Origin: Thalassotalea fonticola
GTDB lineage: Bacteria; Pseudomonadota; Gammaproteobacteria; Enterobacterales; Alteromonadaceae
DNA length: 64,000 nucleotides
Reading direction: 5' to 3'
Assembly (NCBI RefSeq): GCF_032911225.1
Contig: NZ_CP136600.1
Location: 4,774,001-4,838,000, forward strand
In this document: piece by piece, positions 37,629 to 45,593 of the stretch
Position numbering within the stretch: position 1 is the stretch's first letter
Layout: each line of letters begins with the position of its first letter
Translations under genes and position numbers: made by a program
Notes under the pieces: model-generated
What the model saw: the letters and a program-made list of their open reading frames with translations, nothing else
The model's database searches: none
What the model was told of the DNA's origin: nothing

Positions 37629-39494
37629 ATGCAAAAAATTCTTCCTTTACTTGGAGTCGCCGCTTTATTGGGTGCATGCCAACCAGATACACAATCAATT
37701 AACACTGAAAAATCAACCGCTGTAGAAACTGTTGCTCAGGCCGAACAAAACCAAACAACTGAAACCGAACGTTTGAACGAATGGTTCGCGGAAAAATTCG
37801 AAAAACAGCTACAAATGAGTCCTATTTGGATGACTTTTCTAGGTCGAAAAGAAAAGTATGACCAAATTGATGACATGAGTGAAGCTGAAGAAAAAAGGCA
37901 ACTGCAATGGCAAGCAGACAATGTTGCCGAGCTAAAGAAGAATTTTGATTACAACAAACTTACCGATGAAGCAAAACTTTCATACGATATTTGGGTTTAT
38001 CAGTTTGAGCTAGATGCTGAAGGGGAGCAGTTTACCGACAATGGTTATGTGTTTACTCAAATGCAAGGTATTCAAGCATTCGCCGCGCAGTTTTTAATTA
38101 ACTTTCATAAAGTTGATTCTGTAGCTGATATGCATGCCTACAATAAACGCATAGCTGGTATTTCAACTGCAATCAGTACCTTACTGGGAAGAGCACAAAA
38201 ACGTGCTAAAAAAGGCGTGAGACCACCTAAATTTGCTTACGAAGGTGTAATAGAACAAGCACAAAATTTAATTACTGGTGCCCCGTTTGATGAAGCAGAG
38301 CAAGAATCAGCACTGTGGGCTGATGCTAATCGTAAAATAAATGCTTTATTAACAGCACAAACTATTGACCAAGCAACTGCAGATGAATTACTAACAGAGA
38401 GTAAAAAAGTTTTAATGAATAACTTCTTGCCAAGTTATCAAGCGTTAGTTGCCTGGTTTAAAGCTGACATCATTAATACTGACGAAATTGCTTCTGGAGT
38501 TGGCAACCAACCAAATGGTGAAGCATTTTATAACTTCCGTTTAAAATCAAATACGACAACGTCATTAACCGCAGAAGAAATACATCAAATAGGCTTAGCT
38601 GAAGTCGCCCGTTTAACTGCTGAAATGGAAACCATTAAAACTAAAGTTGGCTTTACTGGAAGTTTACAAGAATTTTTCAAGCATGTTGATAAAGGCGAAC
38701 AGTTTTATTACCCAAATACCGATGAAGGTAGACAAGGTTACATCACTGATACTGAAACATATTTAGCATTTATTAATGAACAACTTCCTATGTACTTTGG
38801 AATTTTGCCAAAAGCTGATCTCGTGGTTAAACGGGTAGAAGCGTTTAGAGAACAAGACGGCGCTGCCCAACATTATAATCCGGGTACTCCTGATGGTACT
38901 CGTCCTGGTGTCTATTACGCACACTTGTCTGATATGAGTGCAATGCCAAAAAATGAGATGGAAGCCATTGCTTATCATGAAGGTAATCCTGGCCATCATA
39001 TGCAAATTTCTATTGCACAAGAGTTAACTTCCATTCCTGAGTTTAGAACGCAAGCTGGCTTTACTGCATATAGTGAAGGCTGGGGTTTATACTCTGAATT
39101 ATTAGCAAAAGAAATGGGCGCTTATAAAAGTGATTACTCTGACTTTGGCCGCTTAGTTACCGAAATTTGGCGTGCAGTACGCTTAGTTGTAGACACAGGC
39201 TTACATTCAAAAGGTTGGACCGAAGACGAAGCCGTTGCTTATTTTAAATCGAAAACCCCGGTTCCACCGGAGGCTATAGTATCTGAAGTACGCCGATATA
39301 TTGTTTGGCCAGGACAAGCAACCGCCTATAAAATTGGTATGCTGAAAATTTTAGAACTTAGAAAAAATGCGAAAGCAGAACTAGGAGATAAATTTGATAT
39401 CCGTGGTTTCCATGACACTATTTTAGGTGGCGGAGCTATGCCTCTAGATTTATTAGAGCGTAGAGTGAATACCTGGATAGCAAGTCAAAAGTGA
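37629..39494 (+). CDS. DUF885 family lipoprotein, putative metallopeptidase
   Basis: The 621-residue protein begins with a lipoprotein signal (lipobox LLGAC, Cys16 as the lipidated residue) and a Gln/Glu/Thr-rich linker. The DUF885 domain fills the remainder. The metal-binding motif HEGNPGHH is at 450-457, and a conserved Glu follows in SEGWGLYSELLAKEMG, a gluzincin-like arrangement. Related proteins are peptidase-like; the substrate here is unknown. The lack of an Asp after the lipobox Cys suggests sorting to the outer membrane. It is monocistronic, with a terminator downstream. Confidence 0.88.
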   Translation: MQKILPLLGVAALLGACQPDTQSINTEKSTAVETVAQAEQNQTTETERLNEWFAEKFEKQLQMSPIWMTFLGRKEKYDQIDDMSEAEEKRQLQWQADNVAELKKNFDYNKLTDEAKLSYDIWVYQFELDAEGEQFTDNGYVFTQMQGIQAFAAQFLINFHKVDSVADMHAYNKRIAGISTAISTLLGRAQKRAKKGVRPPKFAYEGVIEQAQNLITGAPFDEAEQESALWADANRKINALLTAQTIDQATADELLTESKKVLMNNFLPSYQALVAWFKADIINTDEIASGVGNQPNGEAFYNFRLKSNTTTSLTAEEIHQIGLAEVARLTAEMETIKTKVGFTGSLQEFFKHVDKGEQFYYPNTDEGRQGYITDTETYLAFINEQLPMYFGILPKADLVVKRVEAFREQDGAAQHYNPGTPDGTRPGVYYAHLSDMSAMPKNEMEAIAYHEGNPGHHMQISIAQELTSIPEFRTQAGFTAYSEGWGLYSELLAKEMGAYKSDYSDFGRLVTEIWRAVRLVVDTGLHSKGWTEDEAVAYFKSKTPVPPEAIVSEVRRYIVWPGQATAYKIGMLKILELRKNAKAELGDKFDIRGFHDTILGGGAMPLDLLERRVNTWIASQK

Positions 39495-39501
39495 CGTAGT
39501 C

Positions 39502-39522
39502 ATCCCGTACTGGTTACGGGAT
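39502..39522. repeat. Short perfect hairpin behind the DUF885 gene
   Basis: ATCCCGTA (39502-39509) and TACGGGAT (39515-39522) pair around CTGGT. It resembles the CCCGAA/TTCGGG hairpin at 22052 and the TCCTGAA/TTCAGGA hairpins at 33846 in layout and in ending with GATCT. Confidence 0.5.
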
Positions 39523-39543
39523 CTAAAGTATTATTGAGTGTTT

Positions 39544-39572
39544 AAAAGAGCGGCAATGCCGCTCTTTTTTTT
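39544..39572 (+). terminator. Rho-independent terminator of the DUF885 gene
   Basis: AGAGCGGC (39547-39554) and GCCGCTCT (39558-39565) form an 8-bp stem around AAT, followed by a run of eight T. The tandem repeat begins at the last T. Confidence 0.92.
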
Positions 39573-39821
39573 AATTCACGGATGACTTAACTTAGAATTA
39601 CCAAGGATGGTGCAAATTCTGTAATTCACGGATGACTTAACTTAGAATTACCAAGGATGGTGCAAATTCTGTAATTCACGGATGACTTAACTTAGAATTA
39701 CCAAGGATGGTGCAAATTCTGTAATTCACGGATGAATTAACTTAGAATTACCAAGGATGGTGCATATTCTGTAATTCACGGATGGATTAAGTTAGAATTG
39801 CTCTGAAAGGTATACATTTTG
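39572..39821 (+). repeat. Tandem 50-bp hairpin repeat, four good copies and a degraded fifth
   Basis: Units start at 39572, 39622, 39672, 39722 and 39772. Each unit has hairpin A (TAATTC-ACGGAT-GAATTA; perfect in the fourth copy, one mismatch in the first three). It also has an outer stem AGAATT/AATTCT enclosing hairpin B (ACC-AAGGAT-GGT). The array fills the gap between the DUF885 terminator and lpxH. It is a pure tandem repeat without spacers, so it is not a CRISPR. It shares its architecture, but not its stem sequences, with 2184-2308. Confidence 0.92.
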
Positions 39822-39861
39822 TCACGCTGCGTGGAGCCGCTTATTATAGAGCACCGCAGCT

Positions 39862-40587
39862 TTATTTAAATGATGTGCTTAATAATTCATAACCATCTGG
39901 CGTAAACTTAAGCCAAGCCCCTTGCTCGTACCAATCACCTAGCACAATACGAGTTGCCGGTTTGCCATTCGCTTCAAGTTGGTGAATAGCTGGCCTGTGT
40001 GTATGGCCATGAATCATTAACTGGCAGTCATTATCTTCGAGCTCTTTAACAACTTCACTTTGAGTAACATCCATGATCTCAGGTGTTAGATCATTTTTTT
40101 TCATCGCGGATTTGGCGCGATAGTCTCTAGCCATCTTTTTTCGTAACCATAATGGCAAACATTGAATGCCTTTACTCCACCACCAAGATCGGGACTTTTT
40201 TCTAAATTTTTGATATTCAATATCATCAATACAAAGCGAGTCGCCATGCATAATTACGGTTTTTGTGCCGTATAAGTTGATAACTTGAACATCTGGCAAT
40301 AATGTCATGCCACATTTTTTTGCGTACTTTTTGCCGATCAAAAAGTCTCTGTTACCCACAATAAAGAACAGTTCAGTCCCTATAGCACTTAATTTTTTTA
40401 ATTCATTTGCAATGTTAAGAACAAAAGGGTGGTCGTCGTCATCACCAACCCAAAACTCGAAGAAATCACCGAGGATGTATAGTTTTTCGGCTTTTGGTGC
40501 TTCATTACGTAAAAAACTCAGAAAGCAATCGGTTATATCCGCTCGCTCCTGAGTTAAATGTAAATCAGCTATAAAGTAAGTGAGCAA
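39862..40587 (-). CDS. lpxH: UDP-2,3-diacylglucosamine diphosphatase LpxH
   Basis: LpxH hydrolyses UDP-2,3-diacylglucosamine to lipid X in lipid A synthesis, at the inner face of the membrane. The 241-residue metallophosphoesterase has the full motif set: IADLHL, GDFFEFWVGDDD, GNRDFLIG, MHGDSLC and HGHTHRP. The start is a TTG at 40587 directly after the ppiB stop codon (TAA-TTG), giving MLTYFIADLHLT as in other LpxH proteins. ppiB-lpxH is a conserved pair and translation is probably coupled. Confidence 0.95.
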   Translation of the reverse strand: MLTYFIADLHLTQERADITDCFLSFLRNEAPKAEKLYILGDFFEFWVGDDDDHPFVLNIANELKKLSAIGTELFFIVGNRDFLIGKKYAKKCGMTLLPDVQVINLYGTKTVIMHGDSLCIDDIEYQKFRKKSRSWWWSKGIQCLPLWLRKKMARDYRAKSAMKKNDLTPEIMDVTQSEVVKELEDNDCQLMIHGHTHRPAIHQLEANGKPATRIVLGDWYEQGAWLKFTPDGYELLSTSFK

Positions 40588-41079
40588 TTATGCTACCTCA
40601 ACAGACTCTATTGTAATGTCTTCTTGCGGTACATCATCGTGATAGCCGGTGCGGCCAGTAGTTACTAAAGTCATTTTATCAACAATATCCATACCTTCTA
40701 CGACATTAGCAAATACACAATATCCCCAACCTTGTACTGACTCATTTTTAAAGTCTAAGAAGTTGTTATCAACCAAGTTGATAAAAAATTGTGCTGAAGC
40801 TGAATGAGGATCTTGAGTACGAGCCATAGCTAAAGAACCGCGAGTGTTGCTTAGGCCATTGTTTGCTTCATTATCGATAGCACCGCGAGTTGTTTTTTCA
40901 CTCATGCCTGATTCAAAACCACCGCCTTGTGCCATAAAGCCTTTAATTACACGGTGAAAAATTGTTCCGTTATAAAAACCATCTTCACAGTATTGTTTAA
41001 AGTTTGCGGCTGTTTTAGGGGCATTATCAAAATCTAATTCGATTTTAATGTCGCCTAAATTTGTTTTAAATGTGATCAT
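40588..41079 (-). CDS. ppiB: Peptidyl-prolyl cis-trans isomerase B (cyclophilin type)
   Basis: The 163-residue cytoplasmic cyclophilin accelerates proline isomerisation. The family core is present: [19 protein letters not shown], the [20 protein letters not shown] active-site segment and [15 protein letters not shown]. There is no signal peptide, so it is the cytoplasmic PpiB form. It is divergent from cysS and directly precedes lpxH, as in E. coli and relatives. Confidence 0.96.
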   Translation of the reverse strand: MITFKTNLGDIKIELDFDNAPKTAANFKQYCEDGFYNGTIFHRVIKGFMAQGGGFESGMSEKTTRGAIDNEANNGLSNTRGSLAMARTQDPHSASAQFFINLVDNNFLDFKNESVQGWGYCVFANVVEGMDIVDKMTLVTTGRTGYHDDVPQEDITIESVEVA

Positions 41080-41309
41080 CTCTTGTTTCCTATGTTAGTT
41101 GCCTGAGGCATTTATGGCATGAATTGTAACCTAGTGAGATATTCTGTAAAGAACAAAACAATGAAGAATCAATAAAGTATCCTTAAAAACAGCGCATTTT
41201 AGCTAATTAATGAAAATATCAGCGCTTTTAGTATCCTCATTCTAGTTTCTGGTATCTAGTTCGGGTACAATTGCGCGGCAAATTTTTATCAGTATAAAAG
41301 AGAGAACAA

Positions 41310-42686
41310 ATGTTACAGATATACAATACATTAACCCGTCAAAAGGAAGAGTTTAAACCGATTAATCCTGGAAAAGTGGGTATGTATGTTTGCGGCATTA
41401 CTACTTATGATTTATGTCATATAGGCCATGCGCGTACTTATGTGGCATTTGATGTTATCTCTAGATATATTCGTCATTTAGGTTATGAATTAACTCACGT
41501 TCGTAATATTACTGACGTTGATGACAAAATTATCAAACGTGCTAGCGAGAATAATGAATCATTTGAAGAGTTAACCGAACGCATGATTGCCGAGATGTAT
41601 GCCGATCTAGATGCGTTGAATATTGCTCGACCTGATATCGACCCGCGTGTATCTACTCACATGCCTGAAATCATCGAGATGATTGAAAAAATTATTGCTA
41701 ATGAACATGCCTATGTAGCTGCCAACGGCGATGTGATGTTTGACGTACCATCTTTTAAAGATTACGGTAAATTAAGCTTACAAAATTTAGATATGCTACA
41801 GGCGGGTTCAAGAGTTGATGTTGATGATGCAAAACGTAGCCCCCTTGATTTTGTATTATGGAAAACGGCAAAACCTGGTGAGCCATCTTGGGCTTCGCCA
41901 TGGGGTGAAGGACGTCCAGGCTGGCATATAGAATGTTCTGCGATGAATTCAAAACACTTAGGTGAACACTTTGATATTCACGGTGGCGGTAGCGATTTAC
42001 AATTTCCTCATCATGAAAATGAAATCGCGCAATCATGTTGCGCATCTAAAACCGACTATGTGAATTATTGGTTGCACGGCGGCATGGTACAAATTAACAA
42101 AGAGAAAATGTCTAAATCGTTAAACAATTTCTTTACCTTGCGCAGTGTTCTTGAAAGCTATGATGCTGAATCGGTTCGTTATTTCTTGGTATCAAGTCAT
42201 TATCGCAGTCAGTTGAACTATTCTCAGGAAAACCTGGATCAGGCTCGTGCTTCGATTGAGCGTATTTATAATGCATTAAGAGGCGTTACGCCGATAAGTG
42301 TTGAACTATCAGGTAACGAATATGTACTTCGCTTTGAACAAGCGATGAATGATGATTTTAATACTGCTGAAGCATTGCCGGTTATCTTTGAATTATCAAA
42401 AGAAGTTAACCGCTTAAAAGCCAATGATTTACAAAAGGCGGGAGAGTTAGCATTCATTTTGAAATCGTTAGGCGCAATTATTGGTATAGCACAAACCGAG
42501 CCTGAGGAGTTTTTCAAAGCGGGTAGTGATGATGACGCTGAATTAATTGAACAATTAATTGTGCAGCGCAATACCGCTCGAGCAAATAAAGACTGGGCAA
42601 TGGCTGATGATGCCAGAGATAAACTTAAAGCGATGAATGTTATTCTAGAAGACAGTGCAGGTAAAACAACTTGGCGTAAAGGCTAA
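41310..42686 (+). CDS. cysS: Cysteinyl-tRNA synthetase
   Basis: CysRS charges tRNA-Cys. The 458-residue class I synthetase has HIGH ([13 protein letters not shown]), KMSKS ([13 protein letters not shown]) and the zinc ligands in [11 protein letters not shown] and [16 protein letters not shown] at about 41297-41304 provides the ribosome site. It is divergent from ppiB and closed by a terminator. Confidence 0.97.
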   Translation: MLQIYNTLTRQKEEFKPINPGKVGMYVCGITTYDLCHIGHARTYVAFDVISRYIRHLGYELTHVRNITDVDDKIIKRASENNESFEELTERMIAEMYADLDALNIARPDIDPRVSTHMPEIIEMIEKIIANEHAYVAANGDVMFDVPSFKDYGKLSLQNLDMLQAGSRVDVDDAKRSPLDFVLWKTAKPGEPSWASPWGEGRPGWHIECSAMNSKHLGEHFDIHGGGSDLQFPHHENEIAQSCCASKTDYVNYWLHGGMVQINKEKMSKSLNNFFTLRSVLESYDAESVRYFLVSSHYRSQLNYSQENLDQARASIERIYNALRGVTPISVELSGNEYVLRFEQAMNDDFNTAEALPVIFELSKEVNRLKANDLQKAGELAFILKSLGAIIGIAQTEPEEFFKAGSDDDAELIEQLIVQRNTARANKDWAMADDARDKLKAMNVILEDSAGKTTWRKG

Positions 42687-42717
42687 AAAAGACTCCACTA
42701 ATTTAAAATAATAAACT

Positions 42718-42744
42718 AAAAAAAGGCGCATCAGCGCCTTTTTT
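42718..42744. terminator. Bidirectional terminator between cysS and folD
   Basis: AAGGCGC and GCGCCTT pair around ATCA, with an A-run before and a T-run after, so it can terminate cysS on the plus strand and folD on the minus strand. Confidence 0.9.
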
Positions 42745-42830
42745 ACTTCATGGAAGAAGGAATGCAAATTGCGATGGACCATTCTTTCACATCCTGTGAT
42801 CATGGCATATACAACATCCATGTTGAAAAC
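42745..42830 (+). repeat. Hairpin repeat directly behind the cysS terminator (ANGGA family)
   Basis: CTTC-ATGGAA-GAAG starts right after the T-tract and is followed by GAATGCAAATTGC and a GATGGACC segment. It nearly repeats the 4246 element. The remaining part is more degraded, with scattered CATCC/GGATG-type pieces up to about 42830. Confidence 0.55.
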
Positions 42831-42870
42831 GGTTTTAAATTTGTACTCACTCCACTCCTAGTTCCTAGTC

Positions 42871-43725
42871 TTAGCTATGAAAGTCTTCACAAGCAATTAG
42901 TGTATTTTCGATTAAGCTTGCTACAGTCATTGGTCCAACCCCACCGGGTACGGGAGTGATAAATGCAGCTTTTTCTTTAGCAACAGTAAACTCTACATCC
43001 CCAACCAATTTGCCAGTATCTAAACGGTTAATACCAACATCGATCACTATTGCGCCTTCTTTGATCCAATCGCCAGGAATAAACTCAGGTTTACCTACGG
43101 CTACTACAACTAAGTCTGCTTGACGAATACGAGCTTCTAGGTTTTTAGTAAACCTATGAGTAGTCGTGGTTGTACAACCTGCTAGTAATAGCTCTAGCGT
43201 CATCGGTCGACCAACAATATTTGATGCGCCAACAACAACTGCTTCTAAACCGTGAGGTTTAACACCTGTTGATTCAATAAGGGTCATGATCCCCTTAGGA
43301 GTACAAGGACGAAGACCAGGCTGACGTAAGCATAACTTACCAACATTAGCCGGGTGGAAACCGTCAACATCTTTATCTGGATGAATATGCTCAATGATCA
43401 AATTAGCATCTAGCTCTTCAGGTAATGGCAGCTGCACTAAAATGCCATCAATCTCATCGTCATTATTTAATTGATCAATTAAATTGTATAATTCTTCTTG
43501 CGTAGTTGTTGCTGGTAAGTCGAATGATTTAGAAATAAAGCCAACCTCTTCACAAGCTCGGCGCTTACTGCCAACATAAACTTCAGAAGCAGGGTCGCTG
43601 CCAACAAGAACAACGGCTAAACCAGGCGCTCTTTTTCCGTCATTTAAACGTTGTAGTACTTTCTCTTTTACTGAATGTCTAATTTGCTTGGCAATTTCCT
43701 TACCGTCAATCAGTTGTGCTGTCAT
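42871..43725 (-). CDS. folD: Bifunctional methylenetetrahydrofolate dehydrogenase/methenyltetrahydrofolate cyclohydrolase
   Basis: FolD interconverts 5,10-methylene-, methenyl- and 10-formyl-tetrahydrofolate with NADP. The 284-residue product has the catalytic-domain segments [20 protein letters not shown] and [14 protein letters not shown]. The Rossmann domain has [13 protein letters not shown] and the C-terminal signature is [18 protein letters not shown]. It is convergent with cysS; the tRNA cluster lies on its other side. Confidence 0.97.
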   Translation of the reverse strand: MTAQLIDGKEIAKQIRHSVKEKVLQRLNDGKRAPGLAVVLVGSDPASEVYVGSKRRACEEVGFISKSFDLPATTTQEELYNLIDQLNNDDEIDGILVQLPLPEELDANLIIEHIHPDKDVDGFHPANVGKLCLRQPGLRPCTPKGIMTLIESTGVKPHGLEAVVVGASNIVGRPMTLELLLAGCTTTTTHRFTKNLEARIRQADLVVVAVGKPEFIPGDWIKEGAIVIDVGINRLDTGKLVGDVEFTVAKEKAAFITPVPGGVGPMTVASLIENTLIACEDFHS

Positions 43726-43971
43726 TGTTTTGAAGTTTACCTTAATTAAATTGGCCGTATTTTCTCATAAAATTATTGCTGGTGATAGCTAAATGGCTAG
43801 GTATTCATTATTTTTAAGCTAATGTTTTGTTAACTGCATCGAATGGCGACTTTATAATTAGCTATCCCAACGAAAATATTACCTGAACTGTTTGTTTATT
43901 GTTAAATGTTGTTGGTTTTTGCACAATATGCTGTAAAAACAACCGAACGATCATTTTTTTATAAAAAGTGT

Positions 43972-44004
43972 TTGACGCCATACGGTCAGCTAGGTAATAT
44001 GCGC
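43972..44004 (+). promoter_or_regulatory. Strong sigma-70 promoter of the tRNA cluster
   Basis: TTGACG (43972-43977), a 17-nt spacer and TAATAT (43995-44000) are followed by a GC-rich discriminator GCGC. This is the pattern of stringently controlled stable-RNA promoters. It lies about 35 nt before the first tRNA. Nothing else is evident in the gene-free stretch 43726-44042. Confidence 0.85.
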
Positions 44005-44042
44005 ATCCGTTAACGCAGTGATGTGTTAGCCAGAAAATCTGT

Positions 44043-44119
44043 CGGTGATTAGCGCAGCTTGGTAGCGCACTTGGTTTGGGTCCAAGGGGTCGCAAGTTCG
44101 AATCTTGCATCACCGACCA
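44043..44119 (+). tRNA. tRNA-Pro (anticodon TGG), copy 1
   Basis: The 77-nt gene folds as a full cloverleaf. The acceptor CGGTGAT/ATCACCG carries discriminator A and encoded CCA, the anticodon stem CTTGG/CCAAG holds TGG, and the T-arm is GCAAG-TTCGAAT-CTTGC. It is identical to the copy at 44374-44450. Confidence 0.97.
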
Positions 44120-44177
44120 CTTTTCTAACTTGTTAATTTAAAAATTTTATTTTAACAAACCCTGTAAAGGTTGTTTT

Positions 44178-44254
<77 letters not shown>

Positions 44255-44261
44255 TACAGTG

Positions 44262-44337
44262 GTGGCTATAGCTCAGTTGGTAGAGCCCCGGATTGTGATT
44301 CCGGTTGTCGTGGGTTCAAATCCCATTAGCCACCCCA
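44262..44337 (+). tRNA. tRNA-His (anticodon GTG)
   Basis: The cloverleaf has acceptor GTGGCTA/TAGCCAC, anticodon stem CCGGA/TCCGG with GTG, and encoded CCA. The genomic G at 44261 can serve as the G-1 characteristic of tRNA-His, pairing with discriminator C. Only seven bases separate it from tRNA-Arg, so they share a transcript. Confidence 0.97.
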
Positions 44338-44373
44338 TTTTTCTACACCTTGTAGTTAAATAGAAAAGAATAT

Positions 44374-44450
44374 CGGTGATTAGCGCAGCTTGGTAGCGCA
44401 CTTGGTTTGGGTCCAAGGGGTCGCAAGTTCGAATCTTGCATCACCGACCA
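44374..44450 (+). tRNA. tRNA-Pro (anticodon TGG), copy 2, head of the 3'-end repeat array
   Basis: This copy is base-for-base identical to the gene at 44043-44119, including CCA. Its last 18 nt (44433-44450) are the first bases of the repeat array that follows. Confidence 0.97.
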
Positions 44451-44950
44451 CTTCTTTATCTCTCGCAATACTCAAAATCGTAATAATATTCTAAACATCA
44501 AATATTCGAACTTGCGAAGCAAGTTTTAAAATTTTGTCTGGAACAAAATTTCACGCACTTGTGCGCCCGAAGGGGAAAATACAGGACGTATTTTATACAT
44601 CTTGCATCACCGACCACTTCTTTATCTCTCGCAATACTCAAAATCGTAATAATATTCTAAACATCAAATATTCGAACTTGCGAAGCAAGTTTTAAAATTT
44701 TGTCTGGAACAAAATTTCACGCACTTGTGCGCCCGAAGGGGAAAATACAGGACGTATTTTATACATCTTGCATCACCGACCACTTCTTGAAAAGTCTGAA
44801 ATATTCGACGTTAAAACCTTACTTCAATAAAATACTTATTCGAACTTGTGAAGCAAGTTTGATAAATTTGTCTGGAACAAATTTAAACGCATGTAGTGCG
44901 ACAAAGGGGAAAATACAGGATGTATTTTATTCATCTTGCATCACCGACCA
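44433..44950 (+). ncRNA. rtT-like array: three ~166-bp repeats each carrying the tRNA-Pro 3' end
   Basis: ATCTTGCATCACCGACCA, the last 18 nt of tRNA-Pro with CCA, starts at 44433, 44599, 44765 and 44933. Repeats one and two (166 bp each) are identical; the third (168 bp) has diverged. Each unit can fold into AACTTGC-GAA-GCAAGTT, AAATTTTGT-CTGGA-ACAAAATTT, CGCAC/GTGCG and AAAATAC-AGGAC-GTATTTT before the tRNA-like tail. In the third unit the second hairpin shortens by one base on both arms (AAATTTGT/ACAAATTT) and stays paired. The layout parallels the E. coli tyrT 178-bp repeats that yield RtT RNA. The call as a processed RNA is inference; the repeats are observed. Confidence 0.65.
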
Positions 44951-45073
44951 CTTCTTCTTTTAATTACACCAAAAAATTTTCATGTCGTAATTTAACAAAT
45001 TACATGCAAATTAATTCCATCAACCTTTCTATGCGTTATTGACTAAGTAATCAGAAAACTTTTTACAATACTC

Positions 45074-45142
45074 TCGTTTCTCGTTTCTCGTTTCTCGTTT
45101 CTCGTTTCTCGTTTCTCGTTTCTCGTTTCTCGTTTCTCGTTT
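45074..45142 (+). repeat. Heptanucleotide tandem array (TCGTTTC)n, nine copies and a partial tenth
   Basis: Perfect TCGTTTC units run from 45074 to 45136, then TCGTTTT. This is the reverse complement of the GAAACGA array at 49140. It lies in the 643-bp gene-free stretch 44951-45593, which otherwise holds only the tig promoter and leader. A GTAATTT/AAATTAC hairpin near 44993 is also present. Confidence 0.95.
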
Positions 45143-45368
45143 TAGGCCCTTAATTACAAAATAATTCAATTTTCTTTATTTTACTGTTGTTTTTAAATTC
45201 TCTGCCCATATATAAACGCATAGCGTGACTTATTAATAGGCTAAGTGGTTGTTAGTAAAAAGAACAATAACCTTACTAATTGTAGGCTCTACAGAGCAAT
45301 GCTTATAGTAAACCCATTTCAAAATGGTTTGAATTTACGATGAAGCAAATTAGTTACTAACTCAGCTA

Positions 45369-45397
45369 TTTACACCTGCGGTTAGCACCGCTATAAT
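45369..45397 (+). promoter_or_regulatory. Sigma-70 promoter upstream of tig
   Basis: TTTACA (45369-45374), a 17-nt spacer and TATAAT (45392-45397) are followed by TTCCGCG, a GC-rich discriminator. The tig start is at 45594, which implies a leader of roughly 190 nt. That leader includes a CGAAAG/CTTTCG hairpin near 45454-45479. No tRNA gene lies between. Confidence 0.75.
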
Positions 45398-45593
45398 TCC
45401 GCGTCACATTTTAATCGAGTCTATGTTAATTAGACGATAGAACATCTTTTTTGCGAAAGGTTACAGATTAATCTTTCGACTCATAATTCACTGTAAGGGT
45501 GGTTTATGGATAGGCAGTAAATATAGTGTTTGCTGGTAAATATATAGAGATGCATTAATAGGCGTTATAAACGTCAGAATTTGAGGTACAAAA

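Noticed and set aside
39572..39821. CRISPR array
   Set aside because: Units are contiguous 50-bp tandem copies with no unique spacers, and there are no cas genes.
42750..42959. 69-residue plus-strand frame after cysS
   Set aside because: It starts in the repeat behind the terminator and overlaps folD on the other strand.
43862..44113. 83-residue minus-strand frame opposite the first tRNA-Pro
   Set aside because: It is antisense to the tRNA and its promoter; MMQDSNLRPLGPKPSALPSC is a typical tRNA-shadow translation.
44700..44963. 87-residue open frame starting at a TTG inside the tRNA-end repeats
   Set aside because: It only reads through two repeat units (KGKIQDVFY and SCITDHF appear twice), has no ribosome site and encodes tRNA sequence. 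E. coli tyrT repeats also hold a small frame (tpr), but I have no support for translation here.
45398..45593. tRNA-Leu or other tRNA upstream of tig
   Set aside because: The promoter looks like a stable-RNA promoter, but no cloverleaf or CCA end follows it.
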